Part shown: one piece after another, positions 50,599 through 63,337 of the stretch
Position numbering within the stretch: position 1 is the stretch's first letter
Layout: the number at the start of each line of letters is the position of its first letter
Source: Parapristionchus giblindavisi
Taxonomy: Eukaryota > Nematoda > Chromadorea > Rhabditida > Diplogasteridae
DNA: 64,000 bases
Assembly (NCBI GenBank): GCA_943737045.1
Contig: CALSFV010000219.1
Coordinates: forward strand, 1,359,585 to 1,423,584
Direction of reading: 5' to 3'
Notes under the pieces: generated by a model
The model's input: only the letters and a program-made list of their open reading frames with translations
Told to the model about the DNA's origin: nothing
The model's database searches: none
Position numbers and translations under genes: made by a program

Positions 50599-52823
50599 TT
50601 CTGAAGGAGAATCAAGTGAAAAATAAAATTTTCTCAGTGAAAAACATGAAAATAAAGAGAAAAACGGGAGAAAATGAGTAAAACTACAGTTAGATAGTTA
50701 GGGAGCGATAATTTGCAAAGTGATAACGTCAAGGCAACCGATACAGGCCTCTAGGCAACGTGGGATAGAAGGTTGGAGAAGTGTAGGTCGGCACCGCAAC
50801 GCAAGCCTTTGGCGCGTCGCGTGTCTCAGTTCAACTGGAGCACTTGATGTGGAGTAGAGCGGAAGAAAATTGATTTCGCGATATTTTCTTTTAGTTTTGT
50901 TTAAAATGCAAAATAAATAATGTTTTTTTGTCATGAATATTATTCATAAAAAACTTAATCCTCATCGTCATAACTATTCTATGTATATTAATTGTTTCAC
51001 AATGAATTTGCATCTACAGTATCCTAATCTAAACAATAGATCCTAGATCTCTTTGACTATCTCCACCTCCCCATTTCCAATTGCCCATTCTCATCCATTT
51101 TATTTCTCCTTGTAGAATTTACTTGATTTTGATCGCTTTGTACTTGTTGAAACATCTTCATGATGTATGATAAATAATAAATCCTATATCAGTGAATAAT
51201 GCCAATATGATACAATTCATTTAATCAATACACACTTAATTTATGACATCCTACAGTACTTCTCATGTATTTTTTTATTTATTGATCGTACACCACAAGG
51301 GTGCTTCACCTAGTTGAAAATGTGCAAGTAAATTTTATGAAACCATAATATCACCGTTAAATGTGGAATACAAATACAAATTGAATATATAAGAAACATT
51401 CCATTGCTATTATCTAAGTGACTGTAAGCCGAATGGTAATGGTAGCCCCGCCCACTTGAAATTATTGCGCGAGAAAACAATACCGAATGCTTTGTCTATC
51501 CAAAAACAAAGAGTGGGCGGAGTCAAAGAGAGACATGAGAAAGAATATAAATAGTAGGAGTGTTTTGTTCACGTAGAAACGAAAGAAACGGACAAAGGAC
51601 GAGAAAATGTGTAAAAAGTGTAGTTTTTTTTCTTTTCTCTGCTCTTTTTCAACTTTTAAGTAACGAAAAGAAATGAAAAGATAAAACAAGGGAGTGAATT
51701 TGTAAAATGAGTTGAATTTTCACTGCATTTTTTTCTTGTTCGCAACTTTTGAATAGAATCTAACCATGGCAAGTCCCTCATCTTCATTCTCATCTTTTTA
51801 CCGTAGACCAGGAATGGTGTCATAAAAGAACCAGCACACTCATCATTATTGACCTATTAAGTGCTGTTTTTAGAGAGACTGAGAGTATGGAGAGGGAGAG
51901 GGAGAGGAAGAGGGTGAGGGAGAGGGAGAGGAAGAGGGAGAGGGAGATTAAGAGGAAGAGGGAGAAGGAGAGGAAGAGGGAGAGGGAGAAGACCCGCCCA
52001 ATTTCATTTGATGACCCTTTCTAATGCCCTCACTAGAACACTTCAAAGAACAAATCCCGACTTTACTAATGAATGTACAATCTATGATATGTATAAATCG
52101 ATATTAGTTACCGTACCCTTACGAAGAACAGTGTTGCACTAACAAACGGAGAGCTGTCATTGAAAACATGACAAAATGCCAAAAAAATACGGTATCATGC
52201 ACCACGGTGTACTTCGACATTAAATCAGAGATATTATAGTATACCATCATTCCGTCTAGGACTTTATTCACAGCGATTACGGTAAAGCAGATAACTACGG
52301 TAATGACAATAAATTATGGAAATAACAGGGTGAATCGATTTATAGGAATGACTAAGAGCTACTTGATTACGGTATTTAATATAATATAACCAAATACCGT
52401 AATCTAATACAAAATATCTTTGATACTACTCCTTCACTTAGAGAATACAAATATTATGGTATATGAAAATGACTGTAACTAAGGAAATAGATACTGGTAT
52501 CGATCGATAATATATTGTGTACGGTAAATATCGGTTAGGATCAATCGATAATATGAGATTCTATGACTACTTGTATGATTACTGGTGGGAATGAGATGTT
52601 ATTACTAGAACTGCGTAAATCATGAACAAAGCTCGATACAAAGGCCTTTAAAGGTAATTAAAAATACAATTTTCGTACAAAGTACAATTACACTAGAATC
52701 TTGAATATATGTATGTATAGTAATGAAATAATGATATAATAAGGGTCCCTTCACCATCTTAAACTCTCGGAGGTCCCTCGAACCATAGAAATAATGGGTA
52801 AAATGAAGAAATAGTTACTCCCT
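50599..52823. other. Intergenic, 2.2 kb, no gene recognised
   Basis: Upstream side of TMEM33 and downstream side of the acidic-protein gene. It contains GGGCGGAG-type boxes at 51448 and 51518 and the GA-rich microsatellite at 51880-51992. Short ORFs lack start or splice support. Confidence 0.4.
51880..51992. repeat. GA-rich microsatellite (GAGAGG/GGAAGA)
   Basis: Tandem GAGAGG, GGAGAG and AGGAAG units, imperfect, about 110 bp. The same kind of array ends the window at 63826-64000. Confidence 0.85.
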
Positions 52824-55800
52824 TTAATGTGATCTTTGGAGAATCACACTTGAGAGTCGAAGAGCATCACGAATCTAATAAAAAAGTCGTTTAGTATGAT
52901 TTTCAGATACAATACTCAAAGAATATGTTGGTAACGCTCACAGTTTTCTGTTGATGTCTCGGCATTGAGAGAAATATGGGATCGTAAAGAACATCCTGAA
53001 AGTCATTAAATCAAATTGTTCTTTTCTTGGAAAAATAATAAAAATGAGCCTCTTCAAATCAAAAAGCGATTAATATCTATGTTGATGGTGACCTCTGCTG
53101 GCAGTTAGTTTTGTGGGTTAAAAAACGGGATTAAACAATCTTTAAAAAATCTAACGAAAATGTAGCGACTCATTAAAACTAACTAAAATCGTTAGTATTT
53201 TGAATTAAACAAATGTCGTATGTATTAAGGAATGTGAATCATCCTATATTCTATACAACTGCACACCTCATTAAAGTACATATTATGAGTTTCTTCCACT
53301 TCTTCTATCTCCATTCCATACTCATCATCTTCTTCAGAAGAGAACACGATACGACCTCGTTCATATCCAGAGACGATCTTAATGTTAAGAACTAACGCTA
53401 AGTGTTAAGGCATACGTCCCAGACTCAATGATTTAAGTGACTAAGTATGATACTTACTTCAGTAAGGTCGTGCATGACATGTTCGATATGATTGATGTCC
53501 TCTGGCCAATCGTATTCATTGATCGCATGGAGATACTTCACCTGAATTACACTATGATATAACAGTAACTTCTACTCCCTCACCACACTCTCTCATTATC
53601 TTTACTTGTGAAAGAGTGCGTGAGACAGTTATCTGGGCTTATGTCATTATCGATGACATCATTTCACAAATTATTTATCTGCTCGACAGAGCACACCATG
53701 TAATTTTACTGTTGCAACTAAACAATTTGAAAACTTGAGAAAAAAAATTTACCTTCCATCGTTCCTCGAAGAAACCGTAATGGACAAGCTCGAGCATCTC
53801 TTCTTTAGTACTAGATAGAATAGATTAATTGATTTTTCCTCATGAAAATAGAAAAAACTCACGTCACTTGTTCGAGTCTCCACTGGGCTACATAGACCTC
53901 GTTTATGATATCGTCGATTGTGAGATCACTGAGAAAAAAAGACAATAGAAACACGAAAGAAAACACAGTATCATAATGAAATAAATTCATGATTTTATCG
54001 TTTCGAAGACCATTGCTCTGCATTCTACAAACGAGAGTTTATACATTTTTTTCAGACAATAAGTTTTGTTCGGTCTTCAAATACAATAAAAATAAAATAA
54101 ATGAAAACAAACTTGTCTTGGTATGCCGGAATAATCTGTCCATCTCTCATAATCCCATGGTCCTAGAAATTATATTGATAAATATATTCATTTATTTCTT
54201 ATTTTGATACTTTTAGAAATAAAATAAAATTTAACGCACAAAATAAATATATCTATCTATCATGTGTATTTCAATAAAATGTAATGTTAGAAACCAAATT
54301 TTTATTACATAATACAAAGAAACGTACCTCAAGTTGTTTGATAATCTGTTCTCTTGGTAAACTTCGAAGTGCTCGAATGATACGTGAGACTGTATTGAAC
54401 TTGTAGACAATCAAGACCGGAGAAGGCTTAAGTGCAACTAAGGTCAGTTAAGTTTAAGCCAAGGTTAAGAACTTAAGGAGTACTTACAAGGGAAGTCTTT
54501 TATATCTCAGTGAGACTTTTGAATAAGAGTATTTTTCCTCGATAGGTATAGGTTAAATATGATGGGAGCCAAAAAATTAGCTGCTGCCATGCACTTTCAG
54601 ATTTTTTATAATTAACTTTAATTTTGTGAAAATGCCATTTTCAAGTGCGCATCCATTATTTTTGACGCCGCTAAGTTTTCACGGCTCTTTCAGGTGCTCC
54701 TTATTTCATATACAGCTTGTCGCCTACGTTTTGTGATTTTTCAACATTTTTTTTTTAAATTACAAAATTAAAATTAATTATAAAAAATCTGAAAGTGCAT
54801 GGCAGCAGCTAATTTTTTGGCTCCTAGCATATTTTTCCTATACCTATCGAGGAAAAATACTCTTATTCAAAAGTCTCACTGAGATATAAAAGACTTCCCT
54901 TGTTAGCTTAAGGAATAAGTCAGTTATCTTTGATAAACGATTTTTAACTCTCCATGGTTAGATACTGTCAGTCGATATCCAGATAGGGTATTCAAGGTCG
55001 ACTAAGGTCGACTAATAAGATAAGTTACCAAGAGACTAAGGTCGTCTTAAATGACTCACACTATAAGTCTGATGATGTCCTTCAGTCTCTATATTATCAT
55101 TGATATCAATTGTCTCTATTTCCAATCTACTCTCATCGATCGATTCCAATCCAATTAAATCCTAGAATTTAATATGTTTACAAATCACGAACCTTGGCTT
55201 TTCGATCTCAAAAATTCTGTGAGTAAAGCACAACGATATGAGAAAAATCTATAGGAATTTATACTAATTTTGATTCAACTAAAAATAAATGAATGAATGA
55301 TTACAAACATGTCTTCTCTCTTCTTCATCCCTTTCCTCTTCCCAATTCTTCCATCGATCCAACGGAACATTCTCCTTGTTCGTCTCCATCCATCTGCAAT
55401 GGGGTCATCATTAACTGTTCCCAGTATGGTTAACCTATAGTGGTTAACCATTTCCCAGTTACCCATTCCGGTTACCAACTAACCTAATCTTCCTCTCCAA
55501 TTGTTCCCTTATTCGTTGTTCTTCATCTCTCATCGTTTGTTCTCTCCATTCTTCTTCTACATCTTCATCATCACTTTCATTATCAATGAATATGAAATTA
55601 GATTCATTCCATTCTGATTCTTCAACCTCATCCATCTCTATCGTTCTTTCAACCATCACCTCTTCTGAAAGAATTGATTAGTCCCATATGAGGCCGTTTG
55701 CGTAAGAGTCGACTAAAACATGTGAAATCTGGTACAGTGAAAAAATTAAATTTTGGGGATCGGGGTTCTCAAGGGTGCTGATGACGATGGCCATGTTCAT

Positions 55801-58800
55801 TTTTCACCTAAAGCCACCGTTGAGGCCAGATGACGTCGCGTTGAAATCGCGTTTTCAGTCATTTCTCCTCAACCGGTGGTACTAAAAGTTGCAGACTATG
55901 CACCCAGGGGCAGAATTTGATGACGATCACGCCTGTCCAATTCATTTTTCATGAAAAAGTTTCCGAAATTTTCAAAATTCGAATTACTCTCAATGACCAT
56001 AGTGTGTGAGTGAGATATATAGATCGGACCGTAATGGCTTCAGGATCCCATAGAAAAAATTTCAGCCAATTTGCGGAAGATGTTTTCGAGAAAATCAACT
56101 TTTAGTGTAATCATTTTGTCATTGAAGTGGAGGCAAGAGGCGAGATAGTGTGGTGGTGAGAGAGAGTAGAGAGGAAGGTGAGGCGACCAGATTAGGAAGG
56201 AAGGGAAGTGGTCGGGATTGTGTCTCTCTACTCTCTCTCACCACCACACTATCTCGCCTCTTGCCTCCACTTCAATGACAAAATGATTACACTAAAAGTT
56301 GATTTTCTCGAAAACATCTTCCGCAAATTGGCTGAATTTTTTTCTATGAGATCCTGAAGTCATTACGGTCCGATCCATGTATCTCACTCACACACTATGG
56401 CCATTGAGAGTAATTCGGATTTTGAAAATTTCAGAAACTTTTTCATGAAAAATGAATTAGATAGGCGTGATCGTCATCAAATTCTGCCCCTGGGTGCATA
56501 GTCTGCAAAATTTAGTACCACCGATTGAGGAGAAATGACTGAAAACGCGATTTCAACGCGACGTCATCTGGCCTCAACGGTGGCTTTAGGTGAAAAATGA
56601 ACATGACCATCGTCATCAGCAACCTTGAGAACCCCGATCCCAAAAATATAATTTTTTCACTGTGCCGGCACTTAGTCGGTTCTTACGCAAGCGGCCTCAT
56701 ATGTAACCTCAAAATTGGACATCATAGCCAAATTTTACCCTCCCCCCTCACTGGAAATAGTATCTCGTGGACAAAGAAAGCAGAGAGTTCCAAATAAACG
56801 TTGGATATGATTTTTAAAATTAAGAAAAACATTCCACTCTGTTCAGGTCTCTCAAGTTTTTGTGTCGAGTATTCGACGAAAAAAAAGAAAAAAAAGTTTG
56901 AAATTTAAAAAAAAATGAAAGTACCCTCATCAGTATCATTCAATCGTTCAAATATCGAACTTCCTCCATCCAATTCTACTTCATCCTCTGAACTCTCAAA
57001 TAGATCAGAAGATGCACTACGTTGACGATTCTCTGGTCGTAGTAGATCACCATCAATCGATAATTGAATGGGACGAAGGATTACGGTAGATGGAGATGAT
57101 TGTCGTTGCAGGAGTGGACATGGTTCATCCAAATCTGAGTTCATATCGGAATCATTGATGACGATTCCTGTAAAAGTGGTTTCAGATGTATTTTGATCAG
57201 TAGTCTTTCAAAAGCAACAATTAGAACACATTCAGAACCCTTTGAAATGACTGTAGACGTTTTCGAAAATTACCGTACATTTATGCATATATTTTTATAA
57301 AAAAGCATGCGTACCTTCAATGGTCTCATTCACATCCAATTCAAAATCGATCCAATTCTCATCTTCTTCATTATCTCCATCGACGTTTTCAGAAGGGTGA
57401 CCAGTATCTAAAATATCCAAATTTCCTCAAAAACATTCCATACAGTAACCATAATCGTAAAGAGGTTTCAAGGGTTTTTCGTAATTTTTAAAACCACTCA
57501 CGATTCTCATTTGAATGTTGATCCTCTTCTTTTCCTTCATCATTGTGTTCATCTCCATTATCATTATTTCCTTGTTGATCATCATAATGATCATCTCCTT
57601 TCTCTTCCCCTCCTCCTTCAAGTTCTCCTCCATCTTCATCGTCATCTTCATTAGACGATTCAGAATCATTCTTCGCTTCGTCCTTAATTTTCATATTTGT
57701 AAAAAAAGTTGTAGTACTTTCAAGCTTCGTTTTTTCGTCATTTAGGACAGCGTATTTGAAAATTTCTGCAATTCTTGTCAAGCAAAAAATGGCAAAATCA
57801 TTCTTCCCTTTCTTCTCGACTTTTTTTCTTTTCCCGGTCACCGTAAAAGCACAACACGACAAAAAAAGTGAAGAATGATTCTGCCATTTTTTTACTTGAC
57901 AAGAATTGCAGAAATTTTCAAATACGCTGTCCTATTTGAAATCAGGGACTGAGATCGAAATTTTGAATTTCATTAATTATGTTAGAACTAAAGCTTCAGC
58001 AATGTCGTCTTTACTTCAGACTCTGCATGTTCTTCCTCTTCGTCCTCATCATCATCATCATCATCATCTAGCTTATCTATTGTATTCTCCATTCGTCTAT
58101 CCATTTCTTCTTCTTCTTCTTCCTCATCACTCGATACATATCTCTTCCTCTTCATGGTCACAGTCCTCTTCGGAATGATCTTCCTCTTACGACGCGTCGT
58201 GCGGCGACACGAGCTACTGTCGCCTAAAAATATATTTTGAACTATTTATTTTAATGAATAAAACACTGACTGCTGGCATCAGAATCGGTATCAATGGAAT
58301 CTTCGTCGATCGAATCTCGTCGAGATCTAAAATAATTTATCTTTACTAACAATAATCTTTACTAACAATAACATTTTTTTCAGACAATAAGTTTTGTTCG
58401 GTCTTCAAATACAATAAAAATAAAATAAATGAAAACAAACTTGTCTTGGTATGCCGGAATAATCTGTCCATCTCTCATAATCCCATGGTCCTAGAAATTA
58501 TATTGATAAATATATTCATTTATTTCTTATTTTGATACTTTTAGAAATAAAATAAAATTTAACGCACAAAATAAATATATCTATCTATCATGTGTATTTC
58601 AATAAAATGTAATGTTAGAAACCAAATTTTTATTACATAATACAAAGAAACGTACCTCAAGTTGTTTGATAATCTGTTCTCTTGGTAAACTTCGAAGTGC
58701 TCGAATGATACGTGAGACTGTATTGAACTTGTAGACAATCAAGACCGGAGAAGGCTTAAGTGCAACTAAGGTCAGTTAAGTTTAAGCCAAGGTTAAGAAC

Positions 58801-61800
58801 TTAAGGAGTACTTACAAGGGAAGTCTTTTATATCTCAGTGAGACTTTTGAATAAGAGTATTTTTCCTCGATAGGTATAGGTTAAATATGATGGGAGCCAA
58901 AAAATTAGCTGCTGCCATGCACTTTCAGATTTTTTATAATTAACTTTAATTTTGTGAAAATGCCATTTTCAAGTGCGCATCCATTATTTTTGACGCCGCT
59001 AAGTTTTCACGGCTCTTTCAGGTGCTCCTTATTTCATATACAGCTTGTCGCCTACGTTTTGTGATTTTTCAACATTTTTTTTTTAAATTACAAAATTAAA
59101 ATTAATTATAAAAAATCTGAAAGTGCATGGCAGCAGCTAATTTTTTGGCTCCTAGCATATTTTTCCTATACCTATCGAGGAAAAATACTCTTATTCAAAA
59201 GTCTCACTGAGATATAAAAGACTTCCCTTGTTAGCTTAAGGAATAAGTCAGTTATCTTTGATAAACGATTTTTAACTCTCCATGGTTAGATACTGTCAGT
59301 CGATATCCAGATAGGGTATTCAAGGTCGACTAAGGTCGACTAATAAGATAAGTTACCAAGAGACTAAGGTCGTCTTAAATGACTCACACTATAAGTCTGA
59401 TGATGTCCTTCAGTCTCTATATTATCATTGATATCAATTGTCTCTATTTCCAATCTACTCTCATCGATCGATTCCAATCCAATTAAATCCTAGAATTTAA
59501 TATGTTTACAAATCACGAACCTTGGCTTTTCGATCTCAAAAATTCTGTGAGTAAAGCACAACGATATGAGAAAAATCTATAGGAATTTATACTAATTTTG
59601 ATTCAACTAAAAATAAATGAATGAATGATTACAAACATGTCTTCTCTCTTCTTCATCCCTTTCCTCTTCCCAATTCTTCCATCGATCCAACGGAACATTC
59701 TCCTTGTTCGTCTCCATCCATCTGCAATGGGGTCATCATTAACTGTTCCCAGTATGGTTAACCTATAGTGGTTAACCATTTCCCAGTTACCCATTCCGGT
59801 TACCAACTAACCTAATCTTCCTCTCCAATTGTTCCCTTATTCGTTGTTCTTCATCTCTCATCGTTTGTTCTCTCCATTCTTCTTCTACATCTTCATCATC
59901 ACTTTCATTATCAATGAATATGAAATTAGATTCATTCCATTCTGATTCTTCAACCTCATCCATCTCTATCGTTCTTTCAACCATCACCTCTTCTGAAAGA
60001 ATTGATTAGTCCCATATGAGGCCGTTTGCGTAAGAGTCGACTAAAACATGTGAAATCTGGTACAGTGAAAAAATTAAATTTTGGGGATCGGGGTTCTCAA
60101 GGGTGCTGATGACGATGGCCATGTTCATTTTTCACCTAAAGCCACCGTTGAGGCCAGATGACGTCGCGTTGAAATCGCGTTTTCAGTCATTTCTCCTCAA
60201 CCGGTGGTACTAAAAGTTGCAGACTATGCACCCAGGGGCAGAATTTGATGACGATCACGCCTGTCCAATTCATTTTTCATGAAAAAGTTTCCGAAATTTT
60301 CAAAATTCGAATTACTCTCAATGACCATAGTGTGTGAGTGAGATATATAGATCGGACCGTAATGGCTTCAGGATCCCATAGAAAAAATTTCAGCCAATTT
60401 GCGGAAGATGTTTTCGAGAAAATCAACTTTTAGTGTAATCATTTTGTCATTGAAGTGGAGGCAAGAGGCGAGATAGTGTGGTGGTGAGAGAGAGTAGAGA
60501 GGAAGGTGAGGCGACCAGATTAGGAAGGAAGGGAAGTGGTCGGGATTGTGTCTCTCTACTCTCTCTCACCACCACACTATCTCGCCTCTTGCCTCCACTT
60601 CAATGACAAAATGATTACACTAAAAGTTGATTTTCTCGAAAACATCTTCCGCAAATTGGCTGAATTTTTTTCTATGAGATCCTGAAGTCATTACGGTCCG
60701 ATCCATGTATCTCACTCACACACTATGGCCATTGAGAGTAATTCGGATTTTGAAAATTTCAGAAACTTTTTCATGAAAAATGAATTAGATAGGCGTGATC
60801 GTCATCAAATTCTGCCCCTGGGTGCATAGTCTGCAAAATTTAGTACCACCGATTGAGGAGAAATGACTGAAAACGCGATTTCAACGCGACGTCATCTGGC
60901 CTCAACGGTGGCTTTAGGTGAAAAATGAACATGACCATCGTCATCAGCAACCTTGAGAACCCCGATCCCAAAAATATAATTTTTTCACTGTGCCGGCACT
61001 TAGTCGGTTCTTACGCAAGCGGCCTCATATGTAACCTCAAAATTGGACATCATAGCCAAATTTTACCCTCCCCCCTCACTGGAAATAGTATCTCGTGGAC
61101 AAAGAAAGCAGAGAGTTCCAAATAAACGTTGGATATGATTTTTAAAATTAAGAAAAACATTCCACTCTGTTCAGGTCTCTCAAGTTTTTGTGTCGAGTAT
61201 TCGACGAAAAAAAAGAAAAAAAAGTTTGAAATTTAAAAAAAAATGAAAGTACCCTCATCAGTATCATTCAATCGTTCAAATATCGAACTTCCTCCATCCA
61301 ATTCTACTTCATCCTCTGAACTCTCAAATAGATCAGAAGATGCACTACGTTGACGATTCTCTGGTCGTAGTAGATCACCATCAATCGATAATTGAATGGG
61401 ACGAAGGATTACGGTAGATGGAGATGATTGTCGTTGCAGGAGTGGACATGGTTCATCCAAATCTGAGTTCATATCGGAATCATTGATGACGATTCCTGTA
61501 AAAGTGGTTTCAGATGTATTTTGATCAGTAGTCTTTCAAAAGCAACAATTAGAACACATTCAGAACCCTTTGAAATGACTGTAGACGTTTTCGAAAATTA
61601 CCGTACATTTATGCATATATTTTTATAAAAAAGCATGCGTACCTTCAATGGTCTCATTCACATCCAATTCAAAATCGATCCAATTCTCATCTTCTTCATT
61701 ATCTCCATCGACGTTTTCAGAAGGGTGACCAGTATCTAAAATATCCAAATTTCCTCAAAAACATTCCATACAGTAACCATAATCGTAAAGAGGTTTCAAG

Positions 61801-62654
61801 GGTTTTTCGTAATTTTTAAAACCACTCACGATTCTCATTTGAATGTTGATCCTCTTCTTTTCCTTCATCATTGTGTTCATCTCCATTATCATTATTTCCT
61901 TGTTGATCATCATAATGATCATCTCCTTTCTCTTCCCCTCCTCCTTCAAGTTCTCCTCCATCTTCATCGTCATCTTCATTAGACGATTCAGAATCATTCT
62001 TCGCTTCGTCCTTAATTTTCATATTTGTAAAAAAAGTTGTAGTACTTTCAAGCTTCGTTTTTTCGTCATTTAGGACAGCGTATTTGAAAATTTCTGCAAT
62101 TCTTGTCAAGCAAAAAATGGCAAAATCATTCTTCCCTTTCTTCTCGACTTTTTTTCTTTTCCCGGTCACCGTAAAAGCACAACACGACAAAAAAAGTGAA
62201 GAATGATTCTGCCATTTTTTTACTTGACAAGAATTGCAGAAATTTTCAAATACGCTGTCCTATTTGAAATCAGGGACTGAGATCGAAATTTTGAATTTCA
62301 TTAATTATGTTAGAACTAAAGCTTCAGCAATGTCGTCTTTACTTCAGACTCTGCATGTTCTTCCTCTTCGTCCTCATCATCATCATCATCATCATCTAGC
62401 TTATCTATTGTATTCTCCATTCGTCTATCCATTTCTTCTTCTTCTTCTTCCTCATCACTCGATACATATCTCTTCCTCTTCATGGTCACAGTCCTCTTCG
62501 GAATGATCTTCCTCTTACGACGCGTCGTGCGGCGACACGAGCTACTGTCGCCTAAAAATATATTTTGAACTATTTATTTTAATGAATAAAACACTGACTG
62601 CTGGCATCAGAATCGGTATCAATGGAATCTTCGTCGATCGAATCTCGTCGAGAT
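52824..62654 (-). CDS. Long acidic protein with an internally duplicated 433-residue module
   Basis: Read 5' to 3' on the - strand. Module exons (nearer copy): 58326-58271, 58223-58015, 57682-57502, 57407-57315, 57167-56925, 55664-55484, 55393-55309, 55161-55060, 54426-54328, 54162-54113 (1299 nt, 433 codons). The same ten exons recur 4328 bp upstream (62654 to 58441). Unique 3' exons: 53928-53863, 53810-53753, 53541-53458, 52995-52942, 52874-52824 (stop TAA). The predicted protein is about 970 residues plus an N-terminus. The module is extremely acidic and disordered, with a basic patch (RRTTRRKRKIIPKR), poly-Glu and poly-Asp runs and Ser-Asp-Glu sites typical of CK2 targets, so a nuclear, chromatin or nucleolar role is possible. 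The C-terminal part is globular (IIRALRSLPREQIIKQLE; FFEERWKVKYLHAINEYDW). A candidate start exon is 63182-63160 (MSFCSLP), phase-compatible. I do not recognise the family. Confidence 0.65.
54488..54902. repeat. Foldback element 1 inside the duplicated block
   Basis: CAAGGGAAGTCTTTTATATC at the left pairs with GATATAAAAGACTTCCCTTG at the right; arms of about 140 bp, loop of about 125 bp. Located in the intron between the ninth and eighth module exons. Copy at 58816-59230. Confidence 0.85.
55685..56703. repeat. Foldback element 2 inside the duplicated block, about 1 kb
   Basis: CATATGAGGCCGTTTGCGTA and the inverted TTACGCAAGCGGCCTCATATG form the ends. Arms of about 480 bp meet around 56195 with only a short loop. 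Several percent of positions differ between arms. No transposase. Copy at 60013-61031. Confidence 0.88.
57744..57935. repeat. Foldback element 3 inside the duplicated block
   Basis: TAGGACAGCGTATTTGAAAA pairs with TTTTCAAATACGCTGTCCTA; arms of about 65 bp, loop of about 60 bp. In the intron between the second and third module exons. Copy at 62072-62263. Confidence 0.85.
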
Positions 62655-62690
62655 CTAAAATAATTTATCTTTACTAACAATAAATATATT
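58371..62690. repeat. Tandem duplication, copy B
   Basis: Second copy, identical as far as I compared. It ends in CTTTACTAACAATAAATATA where the sequence becomes unique. Includes the same three foldback elements at 58816-59230, 60013-61031 and 62072-62263. Confidence 0.93.
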
Positions 62691-62875
62691 GTTTTTTTTT
62701 TCGTTTTTAAAATAACCGAAAAGACTTTTCATAAGTAACAGAAAAACATTCATAGTTTTATCGATTAGTATTGATCGAAAATCCTTCTGAATGTCCCTTC
62801 ATTTCGGGTACTCTATTCTCAATTCTCTACTACAAAAGGAGTGATGGAAAGATCATTGATTGATGGTTTCCATTA

Positions 62876-62992
62876 AAGGCGCACCTCGAGCTAAGTGGAA
62901 ACTTTGCACTCTGGCAATACTCTCTTGCTTTCTCTTTCTGTGAGAGAGTATAACCAGAGTGGAGAGTCAAAATAGCTTGAAGTGTGCCTTTA
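62876..62992. repeat. Hairpin element, ATTGCCAGAG family
   Basis: Ends TTAAAGGCGCACCTCGAGCT and AGCTTGAAGTGTGCCTTTAG are inverted. The core ACTCTGGCAATACTCTCTTG, then GAGAGAGTATAACCAGAGTG forms the inner stem. If the candidate first exon at 63160-63182 is right, the element lies in the first intron of the acidic-protein gene. Confidence 0.7.
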
Positions 62993-63337
62993 GTTAACAA
63001 AAGGGATAAATGAAATCATTAGTCAATGGTCTATCTCACTACTACACAACACTCTCCAATGATCTGTTAAAAGTTCACTAAAAGAAAAGAAAACACTTCC
63101 ACTTTACATACTCTCTCTATCGTCTCTTTTTCTTTTCTCTAGTGACTTTTGAATGTCACATTGGCAGAGAACAAAAAGACATGAAGAGAACGTAATCTTT
63201 CGGTTACTTTCCCCTCTCACCCCCTATTCTTTTTTATTTCACTTTCCCCCACTTCATTGTTATCTTTCTCCCCTTATCATCAGTTATAAAATCAGAGCGC
63301 CAGACGGCCAGGGTGACAGTCAAGTGCGCGAAACTTT

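Larger units (their letters stand above)
54043..58370. repeat. Tandem duplication, copy A (4,328 bp)
   Basis: The block is repeated immediately at 58371-62690. Start of both: ACATTTTTTTCAGACAATAA. Every ORF in this block recurs with an identical translation 4328 bp downstream, and I saw no substitution in introns or exons. At the junction the tail shows an extra ATCTTTACTAACAATA, so short direct repeats probably mediated the event. Confidence 0.93.

Noticed and set aside
57488..57862. 124-residue ORF on the minus strand containing an acidic run
   Set aside because: Its N-terminal half lies in the foldback element at 57744-57935; only 57502-57682 is a believable exon of the acidic-protein gene.
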